NCBI GenBank assembly: GCA_035690425.1
Contig: DASSKO010000113.1
Location: 1-20,457, forward strand
Length of the DNA: 20,457 nucleotides
Origin: DASSKO01 sp035690425
Lineage (GTDB): Bacteria > Actinomycetota > Actinomycetes > Propionibacteriales > Nocardioidaceae
Reading direction: 5' to 3'
This document shows positions 1 through 8,183 of this stretch, in pieces. Under the pieces are notes generated by a model. It was not told the DNA's origin. It saw nothing but the letters and a program-made list of their open reading frames with translations, and ran no database searches. The translations under genes and the position numbers were made by a program. The first letter of the stretch is position 1; every line of letters begins with the position of its first letter.

Positions 1-861
1 GTCCCGCTGGTTCAGGGCCTCGATGAAGAAGAGCCCCATCCCGTCGATGCTGAAGATGCTCTCCGCCACGATGGCGCCGCCGAAGGTGAGACCGAAGTTG
101 AGCCCCACCACGGTCACGAGCGGGATCAGCGCGTTACGCAACGCATGACGGCGTACGACCTTTCGCTCTGTCAGCCCCTTCGCCCGGGCCGTACGCAGGT
201 ACTCCGCACCCAGCACCTCGAGCATCGACCCCCGCATGTAGCGGGAGTAGGCGGCCACATTGATGTAGGTCAACGCCAGGACCGGCAGCGCCAGATGCTG
301 CAACCGGTCCAGCAGGAAGGCAAACCCCGAGCCAGGGTCGATTGAGCTCAGGCCGGACGTGTAGACGATCCGCAGGCCGGTCTCGCGGTAGATGTTGGTG
401 AAGAGCACCTGCAAGATCAGCGCGAACCAGAAGATGGGGATCGAGTAGCCGAGAAAGCTGAACCCGGTGAGGCCGTAGTCGAGCCACGAGTACTGCCGAC
501 GCGCCGAGATCACCCCGATCGGGATGGCGATCAGCAGCGCGACGATCTCCGCCGCAGCCACCAGCTGGAGGGTGTTTCCGATGGCACGACTGAGCTCGGG
601 CCAGATGGGCCGACCGAACGTGCTGGTGCCGAAGGAGTCGGTGACGGCCGACTCCAGCCAGTAGCCGTACTGCACGATCAGTGGCTCGTCGAGGTGCTTG
701 CGGTCGACGATGTTCTGGATCGTCACCTGACTCATGTTCGGCGATCGGCGAAGCTCACCGAGCGGGTCCCCGATCGAGGAGATCCCGAAGAAGACGAAGA
801 GACTGGCCAGCAGTAGCACGGGAACGCTGTACAGGAGGCGTCGCAGGACGAACGAGAACAC
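1..861 (-). CDS. Peptide/nickel ABC transporter permease, DppB family (3' end cut by window edge)
   Basis: Integral membrane subunit of an oligopeptide/dipeptide/nickel-class ABC importer; 287 residues are visible. The N-terminus (VFSFVLRRLLYSVPVLLLAS) is the usual first membrane helix of DppB proteins. The EAA loop that contacts the ATPase is present (EYLRTARAKGLTERKVVRRH, followed by ALRNALIP), and the visible end (SIDGMGLFFIEALNQRD) matches the region before the last helices, so roughly 40 residues are probably missing. The start is GTG at 861, with GGGAGG about 9 nt upstream. It lies 38 nt downstream of the substrate-binding lipoprotein gene and is very likely co-transcribed with it; a DppC-type permease and ATPases would be expected beyond the left edge. 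Family assignment is strong; the substrate is not determined. Confidence 0.93.
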   Translation of the reverse strand, partial: MFSFVLRRLLYSVPVLLLASLFVFFGISSIGDPLGELRRSPNMSQVTIQNIVDRKHLDEPLIVQYGYWLESAVTDSFGTSTFGRPIWPELSRAIGNTLQLVAAAEIVALLIAIPIGVISARRQYSWLDYGLTGFSFLGYSIPIFWFALILQVLFTNIYRETGLRIVYTSGLSSIDPGSGFAFLLDRLQHLALPVLALTYINVAAYSRYMRGSMLEVLGAEYLRTARAKGLTERKVVRRHALRNALIPLVTVVGLNFGLTFGGAIVAESIFSIDGMGLFFIEALNQRD

Positions 862-899
862 CCGGCATCACCTCCCGGCGCAGTGCCGCCGCACCGGCA

Positions 900-2600
900 T
901 CAGCCCGCGGGCTCCCACGACTCGACATTCCACAGATGGCCCCACGGCGACGGGTTGGGCTCGGGACCTTGCAGGTCGGAGTCCCAGGCCAGGAACACCG
1001 GCTTCTGGTACAGCGGCAGGGCCGGCAAATCCTGCGCCATCAGCTCGTTGGCGCGGTTCAGCAGCGCCGCGCGCCGCTGTGGGTCGATCTCCACCCTGCT
1101 CTGCCGGATGAGGTCAGTGACCTTTTCGTTGCAGTAGGAGCGGTAGTTGTAGGAGCCGTCGCACTCCCAGAACTCCGTGGTCGGGTTCGGGTCAGGGCTG
1201 TTCAACCAGGCCTGACTGAACAGGTCCCAGGCGCCTTGCTCGCCGGCCGGCCACGTGTCACCGAAATAGGTCGCAGCTTCCTGGGCTTGGGGTTTGAGCT
1301 CGATCCCGATCTGCGACAGTTGCTCCTGGACGATGACGAACTGCAGCTCGCGCAGCTCGTTGCCGGCGGTAAACCCCCACCTGAAGGACAGCCGCACCCC
1401 GTCACACGTGTAGACGTCGTCGTTGCCCCTGGTGCATCCGTTGCTGCGCAACAGCTCCTCAGCTGCGTCGGGGTCGTACTGCCACCTGTCGAAGTAGGGC
1501 TCGTATGCAGGCTGCGTAGGAAGGTAGATCAGGTTCTGCATCACCGTGGCGTCGGGGTTCATCGGAGAGATCAGCTCGTTGACGAGGGCCTCCCGGTCGA
1601 TGCCTTGAGCTATGGCCTTGCGGACGAAGTCGTAGTCCTCGCCCAGACCCTCGACCGCCCAGTTGTACTCGAAGAACTCCCACACGGCCCCAGCCACTGC
1701 CTCCGAGGTGACGCCCTCGATCTCCTGCACCTGTTGCACGAGGTCGAGCTGCGCCTGCGACGCGAGCACATCGATCTCGCCACCGCGCAGAGCCTGCACC
1801 TGCGAGGTCGACTCCTCGATGAACCGGACCACGATGCGGTCGATCGTCGGCTTCGGCTCGCCCCAGTAGTTCTCGTTCTTCACCAGAGTGAGCTGCTGGC
1901 CACGGTTCCACTCCTGCAGCTTGTAAGGGCCGCTGAACACAGTGATCTCGTCATCCCACACCTCGTTGAAGTCCTTCCCCTTCAGCACGTGGGCCGGGAG
2001 GATCGAGCCCGGCGCGGTGCTGAACAGCGACTTCCACGGTGCATACGGCTGCGTGAAGACCATCCGGAAGGTCTTGTCGTCCACGATCCGGGACCGCTGC
2101 ATGTCCACCTTGCTGCACCCCTCGCGGACCGCGATGTTGAAGTCGGGGTTCCGACAGACCTGCAGCGTGAAGAGGATGTCCTGGGCGGTGATCGGCGTAC
2201 CGTCACTCCAGGCGGCCTCCTCCTTCAACTTGTAGGTGACCGTGAACGGATCCCGGCTCACCTTCGGGACACCGTCGAGGAGCAGCGGCTCGTACTCGAA
2301 GTCCGGGGTCACCCGCCACAGCGGATACAGCATCGCGAGCGAGAGAGTGTGCGTGGCCTGCAAGTTTCCCTCGCTCAGCCAGGGGTTCAGGATCGCCGGC
2401 TCCTGGTCGGCCCCGAAGACAATCGTGCCGTCGCTGATGCTTCCGCCGCTGCGCTCACCGCCGCCGTCTCCGCCACCTCCGGTGCACGCGGTGACTACCA
2501 TCAGGCTGGCCACAGTCACGGCCACCGCCAGCGTTCGTAACCGCGTCCATCTGCCACCCGCCAAGGAAATGCCCCGCGCTTGCCGCCGTGCCTTGCCCAT
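900..2600 (-). CDS. Peptide ABC transporter substrate-binding lipoprotein (SBP_bac_5 family)
   Basis: Extracellular solute-binding lipoprotein of about 566 residues, the usual size for cluster C (OppA/DppA-like) binding proteins. The N-terminus has basic residues, a hydrophobic helix and a lipobox VTAC with the lipidated Cys at about residue 39, followed by a Gly-rich linker (TGGGGDGGG). The mature domain has family features such as the stretch FVRKAIAQGIDREALVNELI and a C-terminal segment ALPLYQKPVFLAWDSDLQG. The start at 2600 (MGKARRQ) is preferred over an in-frame ATG at 2672 because GGGGAAG sits just upstream and the upstream extension would put charged sequence in front of the signal peptide. 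It precedes the DppB-type permease and probably delivers substrate to it. The ligand may be a peptide, a metal complex or another small molecule; sequence alone does not tell. Confidence 0.93.
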   Translation of the reverse strand: MGKARRQARGISLAGGRWTRLRTLAVAVTVASLMVVTACTGGGGDGGGERSGGSISDGTIVFGADQEPAILNPWLSEGNLQATHTLSLAMLYPLWRVTPDFEYEPLLLDGVPKVSRDPFTVTYKLKEEAAWSDGTPITAQDILFTLQVCRNPDFNIAVREGCSKVDMQRSRIVDDKTFRMVFTQPYAPWKSLFSTAPGSILPAHVLKGKDFNEVWDDEITVFSGPYKLQEWNRGQQLTLVKNENYWGEPKPTIDRIVVRFIEESTSQVQALRGGEIDVLASQAQLDLVQQVQEIEGVTSEAVAGAVWEFFEYNWAVEGLGEDYDFVRKAIAQGIDREALVNELISPMNPDATVMQNLIYLPTQPAYEPYFDRWQYDPDAAEELLRSNGCTRGNDDVYTCDGVRLSFRWGFTAGNELRELQFVIVQEQLSQIGIELKPQAQEAATYFGDTWPAGEQGAWDLFSQAWLNSPDPNPTTEFWECDGSYNYRSYCNEKVTDLIRQSRVEIDPQRRAALLNRANELMAQDLPALPLYQKPVFLAWDSDLQGPEPNPSPWGHLWNVESWEPAG

Positions 2601-2710
2601 CTTTCTTCCCCGCTTCCGAGCGTGCGCCCATGGGTGGCTACGTCGGGGGATACCCGCGCCGGTGTGCGCCAAACGGGCCCTTCTTCTCGGAGGCGGAGTC
2701 TCGCTGCGGC

Positions 2711-3445
2711 TCAGCCGCTGGGCCCAGCGACGCCCACTCGCGCTACGTAGACGGTGTTGGCCGCGTCCTCGCCGGTGTAGGGGTTAGGAAAGGTGACGAC
2801 GTGCGCCTGCGAAGCCGCGAACACCCGTGAGAGCACGGCTGTGAAGTCCTCGTCCGGTGGGTCGTCCGACCACAGCGCAAAGACACCTCCGGGGTGCAGG
2901 TGGCCGGCTACGCGACGCAGGCCTTCGGCGGTGTAGAACGACGCGTGGCTGGGGTGCAGGACATGGCGGGGGGTGTGGTCGATGTCGACCAGGATGGCAT
3001 CAGCGCGCCGGCCCGGCCGCCCCACGCCGAACCCGGAGTCCGCGCCCACCATGGCGAAGAAGTCGCCGTGCAGCAGGCGAGTGCAGGGATCAGACGTCAG
3101 TTGCGGGGCGACCGGGAGCAGCTCGCGCTCGTGCCACTCGATCACCTCACCCAGTGCTTCGACCACGGTGAGCGAGCGCACCCGCGGGTCCTCCAGCACG
3201 GCTCGCGCCGTGTAGCCCAGTCCGAGCCCGCCGACCACGACATCGAGGTCGGCTCCCGGCAGCGCGGCCAAACCGAGCCGGGCCAGCTCGATCTCGGCGA
3301 CCGTGAAAAGGCTCGACATCAAGAACTCGTCACCGAGCTTGACCTCATACACCTCGACCTGCAGCGACGGCTCCAGCCTCCGCCGCAGGCTGATCGCGCC
3401 GATCGGTGTCTCCCGCCAGTCGATCTCCTCGAAACGCCGACTCAC
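2711..3445 (-). CDS. Spermidine synthase-like SAM-fold protein
   Basis: A 244-residue protein with the class I methyltransferase/spermidine synthase fold. The glycine-rich nucleotide-binding loop is VVGGLGLGYTARAVL, followed by the acidic strand end LTVVEALGEVIEWHE, then LLHGDFFAMV and DAILVDIDHTP. It is shorter than typical spermidine synthases (about 280-300 aa). The DIDHTP motif differs from the usual D-[SA]-[ST]-D-P segment bearing the catalytic Asp, so classical aminopropyl transfer is doubtful. The start is GTG at 3445, whose last two bases fall in the stop codon of cobT (GTGA overlap), so translation is probably coupled to cobT. Fold is confident; reaction unknown. Alternatives are a small-molecule methyltransferase or a substrate-binding homologue. 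Confidence 0.85.
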   Translation of the reverse strand: MSRRFEEIDWRETPIGAISLRRRLEPSLQVEVYEVKLGDEFLMSSLFTVAEIELARLGLAALPGADLDVVVGGLGLGYTARAVLEDPRVRSLTVVEALGEVIEWHERELLPVAPQLTSDPCTRLLHGDFFAMVGADSGFGVGRPGRRADAILVDIDHTPRHVLHPSHASFYTAEGLRRVAGHLHPGGVFALWSDDPPDEDFTAVLSRVFAASQAHVVTFPNPYTGEDAANTVYVARVGVAGPSG

Positions 3446-4575
3446 TGCGATCCCGTCCCCTCTGTCGTCTCTGTCGTCGACACTTCCCCGACAGGCCTCT
3501 CGCTGACCCCCGCGGACTCGTAGGTGGCGACCTCGGACAACACCCGGGCGGCGGCCTGCACGAGGGGTACGGCGAGCAGCGCCCCCGATCCCTCGCCCAG
3601 GCGTAGGTCGAGGTCGATCAGGGCACTGAGCCCGAGGTGGCGCAGCGCGGCGGCGGCCCCCGGCTCGGTGGACCGGTGTCCGGCGATCCAGTGGTCCACA
3701 GCCGGCGGCGCCATGGCCTGTGCCACCAGGGCGGCGGCATTGGTGCTCACGCCGTCCAGTACCACCGGCACTCGGCTGGCCGCAGCTGCCAGCAGGAGGC
3801 CCGCGATGGCCGCGTGCTCGAGACCGCCGACCCTCGCCAGCACACCGACCGGGTCGCCCGGGTCGGGTCGGTGCAGCGCCAGCGCGGTGTCGACGACCTC
3901 GACCTTGCGGGCGAGGGTGGTGTCGTCCATCCCCGTGCCACGGCCGGTGACCTCGACGGCGCCGAGCCCGCAGAAGGTGGCGACGAGGGCGGCCGATGCC
4001 GTGGTGTTCGCGATGCCCATCTCACCGGCGACCAGCAGACGGTTGCCGGCCGTCACAAGCTCGCGGCCGACCGCGACGCCCACCTGCACAGCTGCGACCG
4101 CCTGCGTGCGTGACATCGCCGGCTCGTCGGTCATGTCCGCGGTGCCGGGGCGGACGCGGCGCTGCAGCACCCCCGGCACACTCCTGGCACCCGGGAAGGC
4201 GATACCGACGTCGACGACGCGCACACTCGCGTCCAGCTGGCGGGCGAACGCGTTGGCCACCGCTCCGCCCGCCGCGAGATTCGCCACCATCTGGCCGGTG
4301 ACCTGCTGCGGCCACGGAGTCACCCGCTGCGCGTGGACACCGTGGTCGGCGGCGAACAGCGCCACGGCCACCGGCTCGGGCACCGGCGGCGGGCATCGCC
4401 CGGCGATCCCTGCCAGCCGGGCACCGACGGTCTCCAGCCGGCCCAGCGAACCGCGCGGCTTGGTCAGCGAGTGCTGGCGGCGCCAGGCCGCGGCCACCGC
4501 CTCGGCATCGGCGGGTGTGATTGCGGCGAGCACCGGGCGGACGGCCGCGAGCTCGTCGTAGCCAGAACGACTCAT
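3442..4575 (-). CDS. cobT: Nicotinate-nucleotide--dimethylbenzimidazole phosphoribosyltransferase (CobT)
   Basis: CobT transfers phosphoribose from nicotinate mononucleotide to a lower-ligand base such as 5,6-dimethylbenzimidazole, giving alpha-ribazole 5'-phosphate for cobalamin. The 377-residue product shows family signatures: LTKPRGSLGRLE near the N-terminus, FAADHGVHAQ, AGEMGIANTTASA (Glu near residue 185) and DLRLGEGSGALLA, where E328 corresponds to the catalytic Glu317 of Salmonella CobT. The start ATG at 4575 has GGGAG about 8 nt upstream; an in-frame extension to 4689 runs through the divergent promoter region and is not family-like. The C-terminal tail is Thr/Glu-rich. It is divergent from the sulfur transporter-like gene and opposite the cobU/cobS genes that use its product. 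The downstream SAM-fold gene overlaps by 4 nt. Confidence 0.97.
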   Translation of the reverse strand: MSRSGYDELAAVRPVLAAITPADAEAVAAAWRRQHSLTKPRGSLGRLETVGARLAGIAGRCPPPVPEPVAVALFAADHGVHAQRVTPWPQQVTGQMVANLAAGGAVANAFARQLDASVRVVDVGIAFPGARSVPGVLQRRVRPGTADMTDEPAMSRTQAVAAVQVGVAVGRELVTAGNRLLVAGEMGIANTTASAALVATFCGLGAVEVTGRGTGMDDTTLARKVEVVDTALALHRPDPGDPVGVLARVGGLEHAAIAGLLLAAAASRVPVVLDGVSTNAAALVAQAMAPPAVDHWIAGHRSTEPGAAAALRHLGLSALIDLDLRLGEGSGALLAVPLVQAAARVLSEVATYESAGVSERPVGEVSTTETTEGTGSQ

Positions 4576-4708
4576 CGTGATACTCCCTTGCTCGACCGGC
4601 GCGCACGGCGACATGTTCCAGCATGTGACATCACCCGGCGACCGGGATGCGGGCTGCAGCCTGAAGCGTTGCGCAGGGCGACGCCGCACCCGACTGGAGT
4701 CCTGCCTG
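4576..4708. promoter_or_regulatory. Divergent promoter region between cobT and the YedE-like gene, with inverted repeats
   Basis: A 133-bp gap between divergent starts must hold promoters for both cobalamin operons. It contains the inverted repeat ACATG-ttccag-CATGT (4611-4626), overlapped by GTGA-CA-TCAC (4625-4634); either could bind a dimeric regulator. I looked for the conserved B12-box of a cobalamin riboswitch and did not see it. Regulatory function is inferred only from position and symmetry. Confidence 0.4.
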
Positions 4709-5983
4709 ATGACTACCTACACCCAACCTGAGCGGGCCGTCCGTCCTCGCGTCGGCCCCCCACCGGCCCGCACATCTCCGGCACCGCCGTCGGCACCGCC
4801 CGCCCGGCGTGGGATTGCGGTGCTGGGCGTGGCGCTCGCCGTGGGGCTGGTCGTGCTCACCCTGACCATCGAGGGGCTGCCGCAGGCAGGCTTGCTGCTG
4901 CTCGGGCTCGGGCTCGGCTTTGTGCTGTTCCACTCCCGGTTCGGGTTCACCTCCGCCTGGCGGCAACTGGTGGCCGTGGGTCAGGGCAAGGCCCTGCGCG
5001 CCCACACGCTGCTGCTCGCAACGACCGCGATCCTGTTCGCGCCGTTTCTGGCGGCGGGGGTCAGCCCGACCGGCGTCGACGTCGCCGGGTACGTCGCTCC
5101 GGTGGGAGTCGGTGTGGTCGCCGGCGCGACGATCTTCGGGCTGGGCATGCAGATCGGCGGTGCGTGCGCCTCCGGGACGCTCTACGCCGTCGGCAGCGGG
5201 CACACGTCGATCCTGCTGACGTTGGCCGGTTTCGTGGTCGGTGCCACCGTCGGCGCGGCGCACATGGGCTGGTGGGAGGCAGCACCGTCCATCGGGCCGG
5301 TGAGCCTGGCCGACACGTTCGGGGGCATGGTCGGCGGGCTGGCGGTCACGCTCGCCGCCCTCGCGCTGATCGCCACCGCGACGGTGGTGGTCGCGCGGCG
5401 CAGGAACCCACCGCCGATCGAGGCGGTGCCCAGCACCAAGGGCTACGCCCGTGCGCTCCGCGGCGCCTGGCCGCTGTGGGTCGGCGCGCTGGCGCTGGCG
5501 GTGCTGAACCTCGGCGTGCTGCTGGTATCGGGCGCCCCGTGGGGCATCACCACCGCCTTCGCCCTGTGGGGCTCGAAGGCAGCCGGCGCCCTGGGCATCG
5601 CCGAGCCATCGACGTGGGCGTTCTGGTCCGACGGCAGGGCCGCGGTGCTGCACGACTCGGTGCTGGCCGAGAGCACCAGCCTGACCAACTTCGGCATCAT
5701 CGTCGGTGCGCTGATCGCCTCGGCCCTGGCGGGTGCCTTCACGCTGCATCGCCGCATCCCCGGTCGCCTCGCCGCCGGCGCGATCATCGGCGGGCTGCTG
5801 ATGGGTTACGGTGCCCGGATCGCCTACGGCTGCAACATCGGCGCCTACCTGGGCGGCATCGCTTCCATGAGCCTGCACGGCTGGGTCTGGGGCGTGATGG
5901 CCCTGCTCGGCACGTGGCTCGGACTACGGGCACGCCCGTTGTTCGGCCTCTCCCGGCCTCGTCCGTCCGACGGTGCTTGCTGA
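4709..5983 (+). CDS. YeeE/YedE (TsuA-like) sulfur transporter family membrane protein
   Basis: A polytopic membrane protein of 424 residues made of two homologous halves, as in the YeeE/YedE (Sulf_transp, PF04143) family, whose TsuA members import thiosulfate through conserved cysteines. Both signature motifs are visible: GMQIGGACASGTLYAVGSGH with Cys near residue 153, and GYGARIAYGCNIGAYLGG with Cys near residue 375. A Pro/Arg-rich cytoplasmic tail of about 35 residues precedes the first helix. The ATG at 4709 is chosen because CTGGAG lies about 10 nt upstream; a longer in-frame reading to 4577 would overlap the cobT leader. It is the first gene of a rightward run with the PhnP-CobU fusion and cobS, which raises a role in cobalamin or sulfur supply, but the substrate is unknown. 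Confidence 0.88.
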   Translation: MTTYTQPERAVRPRVGPPPARTSPAPPSAPPARRGIAVLGVALAVGLVVLTLTIEGLPQAGLLLLGLGLGFVLFHSRFGFTSAWRQLVAVGQGKALRAHTLLLATTAILFAPFLAAGVSPTGVDVAGYVAPVGVGVVAGATIFGLGMQIGGACASGTLYAVGSGHTSILLTLAGFVVGATVGAAHMGWWEAAPSIGPVSLADTFGGMVGGLAVTLAALALIATATVVVARRRNPPPIEAVPSTKGYARALRGAWPLWVGALALAVLNLGVLLVSGAPWGITTAFALWGSKAAGALGIAEPSTWAFWSDGRAAVLHDSVLAESTSLTNFGIIVGALIASALAGAFTLHRRIPGRLAAGAIIGGLLMGYGARIAYGCNIGAYLGGIASMSLHGWVWGVMALLGTWLGLRARPLFGLSRPRPSDGAC

Positions 5984-6037
5984 GCGGCGATGGCCACGCC
6001 TCGCGGCCGATGAGACCTCAACCGCAGGAGCCAGCAC

Positions 6038-7408
6038 ATGGAGATCACCCTACTCGGCACCGGGTCTGCCGACGGATGGCCGAATCCCAGTTGCGCCTGC
6101 GCGTCCTGCCAGACCGCGCGGCGGGAGGGGAGTCTCCGGGCCCAGACCAGCGCCCTCGTCGACGACGTCCTCCTGCTCGACGCCGGGCCGGAGGCACCGC
6201 GGCAGGCGGAGCGCTTCGGGCGGCCGTTGACGCGGCTGCAGACGCTCCTGGTGACCCACGCGCACCCCGACCACTTCGACCCCGCGCTGCTGCTCTACCG
6301 CGGCTGGGTCACCCAGTCCGCGCTGCAGGTCGTCGGGCCGCCCGGGGTGATCGCGGCGTGCCGCGACTGGATCGGCCCACATGCACCGCACATCCTCACC
6401 CCCGTGTGCCCTGGTGACGCTGTCGACATCGCGGGCGGGTACGCCGTACACGCGCTTCGTGCCCGCCACCAGGCGCCCGGCGGCGCGGTGCTGTACGCGG
6501 TGACCGCCCCGGACGGCGAGCGCATGCTCTACGCCACCGACACGGCGCCGCTGCGCGCCGAGGACCTGGAAGAGGTCCGCGACGCGGCGTTCGACGTCGT
6601 ACTGCTGGAGGAGACCTTCGGCGACGACACCGCACACGGCACCGAGCACCTGGACCTGGCGACGTTCGCCGCGACGCTGCGCGAGATGCGGGCGGTCGGG
6701 GCGGTGGGACCGGCCACCGACGTCGTGGCCGTGCACCTGTCTCACCGCAACCCGCCGACAGCCGAGCTCGCCCGCCGCCTGCGTGCCGTCGGCGCACGGG
6801 CCGTGCCCGACGGCACGGCGTTGGGGACCGCGGCCGACACGACGGAAGCCACCGACCCCGCGACCCGCACGGCACCGCACCGGACCCTGATCACGGGTGG
6901 CGCGCGCTCGGGGAAGTCGCTGCAGGCCGAGCGGCGGCTGCACGGCGAACCGGCCGTGGTCTACGCCGCCACCGCCGTCGATCAGACGGACGACCCGGAC
7001 TGGCGGCGCCGGGTGGCCCGGCACCAGGAGCGGCGTCCCGCGCACTGGGAGACCATCGAGACCCTCGACCTCGTCGCGCTGCTCGAGGCGACGGGGCCGC
7101 CGCTGCTGATCGACTGCCTGACGCTGTGGCTGGCGGGGGTGCTGGACCGGCTCGGCGCGTGGGCCGAGGACGCCGACGCCGACGCGGTCGAGGAGGCGGT
7201 CACCCGACACATCGACGCGCTGACGCAGGCGTGGCGCAGCACGTCGAGGCGGGTGGTGGCGGTGACCAACGAGGTCGGCAGCGGGGTCGTGCCCGGCACC
7301 GCCGCCGGTGGCCGGTTCCGCGACCTCCTGGGCCGACTCAACGCCGCGGTCGCCGCGGAGTCCGAGCAGACGCTGCTGTGCGTGGCGGGCAAGGTGCTGC
7401 CGCTGTGA
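6038..7408 (+). CDS. cobU: Fusion protein: PhnP-like metallo-beta-lactamase phosphodiesterase + CobU (adenosylcobinamide kinase/guanylyltransferase)
   Basis: A two-domain protein of 456 residues. Residues 1 to about 255 form a metallo-beta-lactamase domain with a PhnP-type layout: structural zinc ligands C19-x-C21-x2-C24 and H236, and catalytic ligands H74, H76, D78, H79, H144, D168 and H233, all at PhnP-like spacing. A linker rich in Thr/Ala leads to a CobU domain from about residue 280: P-loop GGARSGKS (287-294), RHQERRPAHWETIE containing the guanylylation His region, LLIDCLTLWL and VTNEVGSGVVP. CobU phosphorylates adenosylcobinamide and converts it to AdoCbi-GDP. The ATG at 6038 has AGGAG 8 nt upstream; the stop overlaps the cobS start by 4 nt (GTGA). 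CobU alone is about 180 aa, so the fusion is clear. The role of the PhnP-like part is open. Confidence 0.95.
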   Translation: MEITLLGTGSADGWPNPSCACASCQTARREGSLRAQTSALVDDVLLLDAGPEAPRQAERFGRPLTRLQTLLVTHAHPDHFDPALLLYRGWVTQSALQVVGPPGVIAACRDWIGPHAPHILTPVCPGDAVDIAGGYAVHALRARHQAPGGAVLYAVTAPDGERMLYATDTAPLRAEDLEEVRDAAFDVVLLEETFGDDTAHGTEHLDLATFAATLREMRAVGAVGPATDVVAVHLSHRNPPTAELARRLRAVGARAVPDGTALGTAADTTEATDPATRTAPHRTLITGGARSGKSLQAERRLHGEPAVVYAATAVDQTDDPDWRRRVARHQERRPAHWETIETLDLVALLEATGPPLLIDCLTLWLAGVLDRLGAWAEDADADAVEEAVTRHIDALTQAWRSTSRRVVAVTNEVGSGVVPGTAAGGRFRDLLGRLNAAVAAESEQTLLCVAGKVLPL

Positions 7409-8166
7409 GTGACGTGCTGCGGTTGGCCTTCGGCACGTTGACCGTGCTGCCCGTGCGACCGCCGGTGACGGTGGACCGGCGTACCGCGGGTTTCGCGATG
7501 TCCCTGGCGCCGTTGACCGGCGCCGTCCTGGGCGGTGTCGCCACGGCGCTGGTGTGGTCCACCGCCGAACGCGCCGGGCCTCTGCTGTCGGCCACGCTCG
7601 CCATCGCCGTACTCGCCGTCGGCAGCCGGTTGCTGCATTGGGACGGTCTCGCCGACACCGCCGACGCTCTGGGCAGCCGCAAGCCCGCCGACGAGGCGCT
7701 GGCAATCATGCGCCGCAGCGACATCGGGCCGTTCGGCGTGGTGGCGATCGTGCTGCTGCTGGCCGTGCAGGTCACCGCGCTGGCCCAGCTGGCCGGGTCT
7801 GGCACCGGCCCGTCGGGCGTGCTGGTCGCCACGGTGCTCAGCCGGTGGGCTCTCACGCTCGGCTGCAGTTGGAGCCAACGGCCCGGGCGCGCAGACGGGC
7901 TGGGCAACCGGGTGGTCGGGTCGGTGACGCCATCGCTGCTGGCGGCTGCGGCCGCGTTGACCGCCGGCGTCGTCGCGGCGGTGGTGGCGCTGGCGCCCGG
8001 GTTGGGCTGGGTGGCCGCCGCGGTCGCGACGGGAGCGGTGACGCTGTGGTGCGTCCTTGCGAGCGGCTTCCTCACCCGTCGACTCGGTGGCTTGACCGGG
8101 GACACCCTCGGCGCGCTGGCCGAGTCGTCGGCCGCGCTCGCGCTGGTGGTTCTCGTGCTGGTCTGA
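7405..8166 (+). CDS. cobS: Adenosylcobinamide-GDP ribazoletransferase (cobalamin synthase, CobS)
   Basis: Membrane enzyme that joins AdoCbi-GDP (from CobU) to alpha-ribazole or its phosphate (from CobT), the last assembly step of adenosylcobalamin. The 253-residue product has the family hallmark HWDGLADTADAL at about residues 78-89, with the metal-binding Asp residues, then RRSDIGPFGVVAIVLLL and several hydrophobic helices to a hydrophobic C-terminus. The start is GTG at 7405, overlapping the cobU-fusion stop (GTGA); the next Val-Ser-Asp-Val-Leu-Arg residues fit CobS N-termini and a longer in-frame reading would lie inside the upstream gene. It ends only 17 bp before the convergent stop of the next gene, leaving no space for a separate terminator. 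Confidence 0.96.
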   Translation: MSDVLRLAFGTLTVLPVRPPVTVDRRTAGFAMSLAPLTGAVLGGVATALVWSTAERAGPLLSATLAIAVLAVGSRLLHWDGLADTADALGSRKPADEALAIMRRSDIGPFGVVAIVLLLAVQVTALAQLAGSGTGPSGVLVATVLSRWALTLGCSWSQRPGRADGLGNRVVGSVTPSLLAAAAALTAGVVAAVVALAPGLGWVAAAVATGAVTLWCVLASGFLTRRLGGLTGDTLGALAESSAALALVVLVLV

Positions 8167-8183
8167 GCTGCTCGGGTGGTCCG

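Noticed and set aside
681..2540. Plus-strand open frame of about 619 codons
   Set aside because: It is antisense to the well-supported substrate-binding lipoprotein gene and its translation is Arg/Leu/Val-rich shadow sequence with no domain.
4576..6037. Cobalamin riboswitch in front of the cobalamin genes
   Set aside because: I looked in 4576-4708 and 5984-6037 for the conserved B12-box and core segments and did not find them; both gaps are also short for a full riboswitch.
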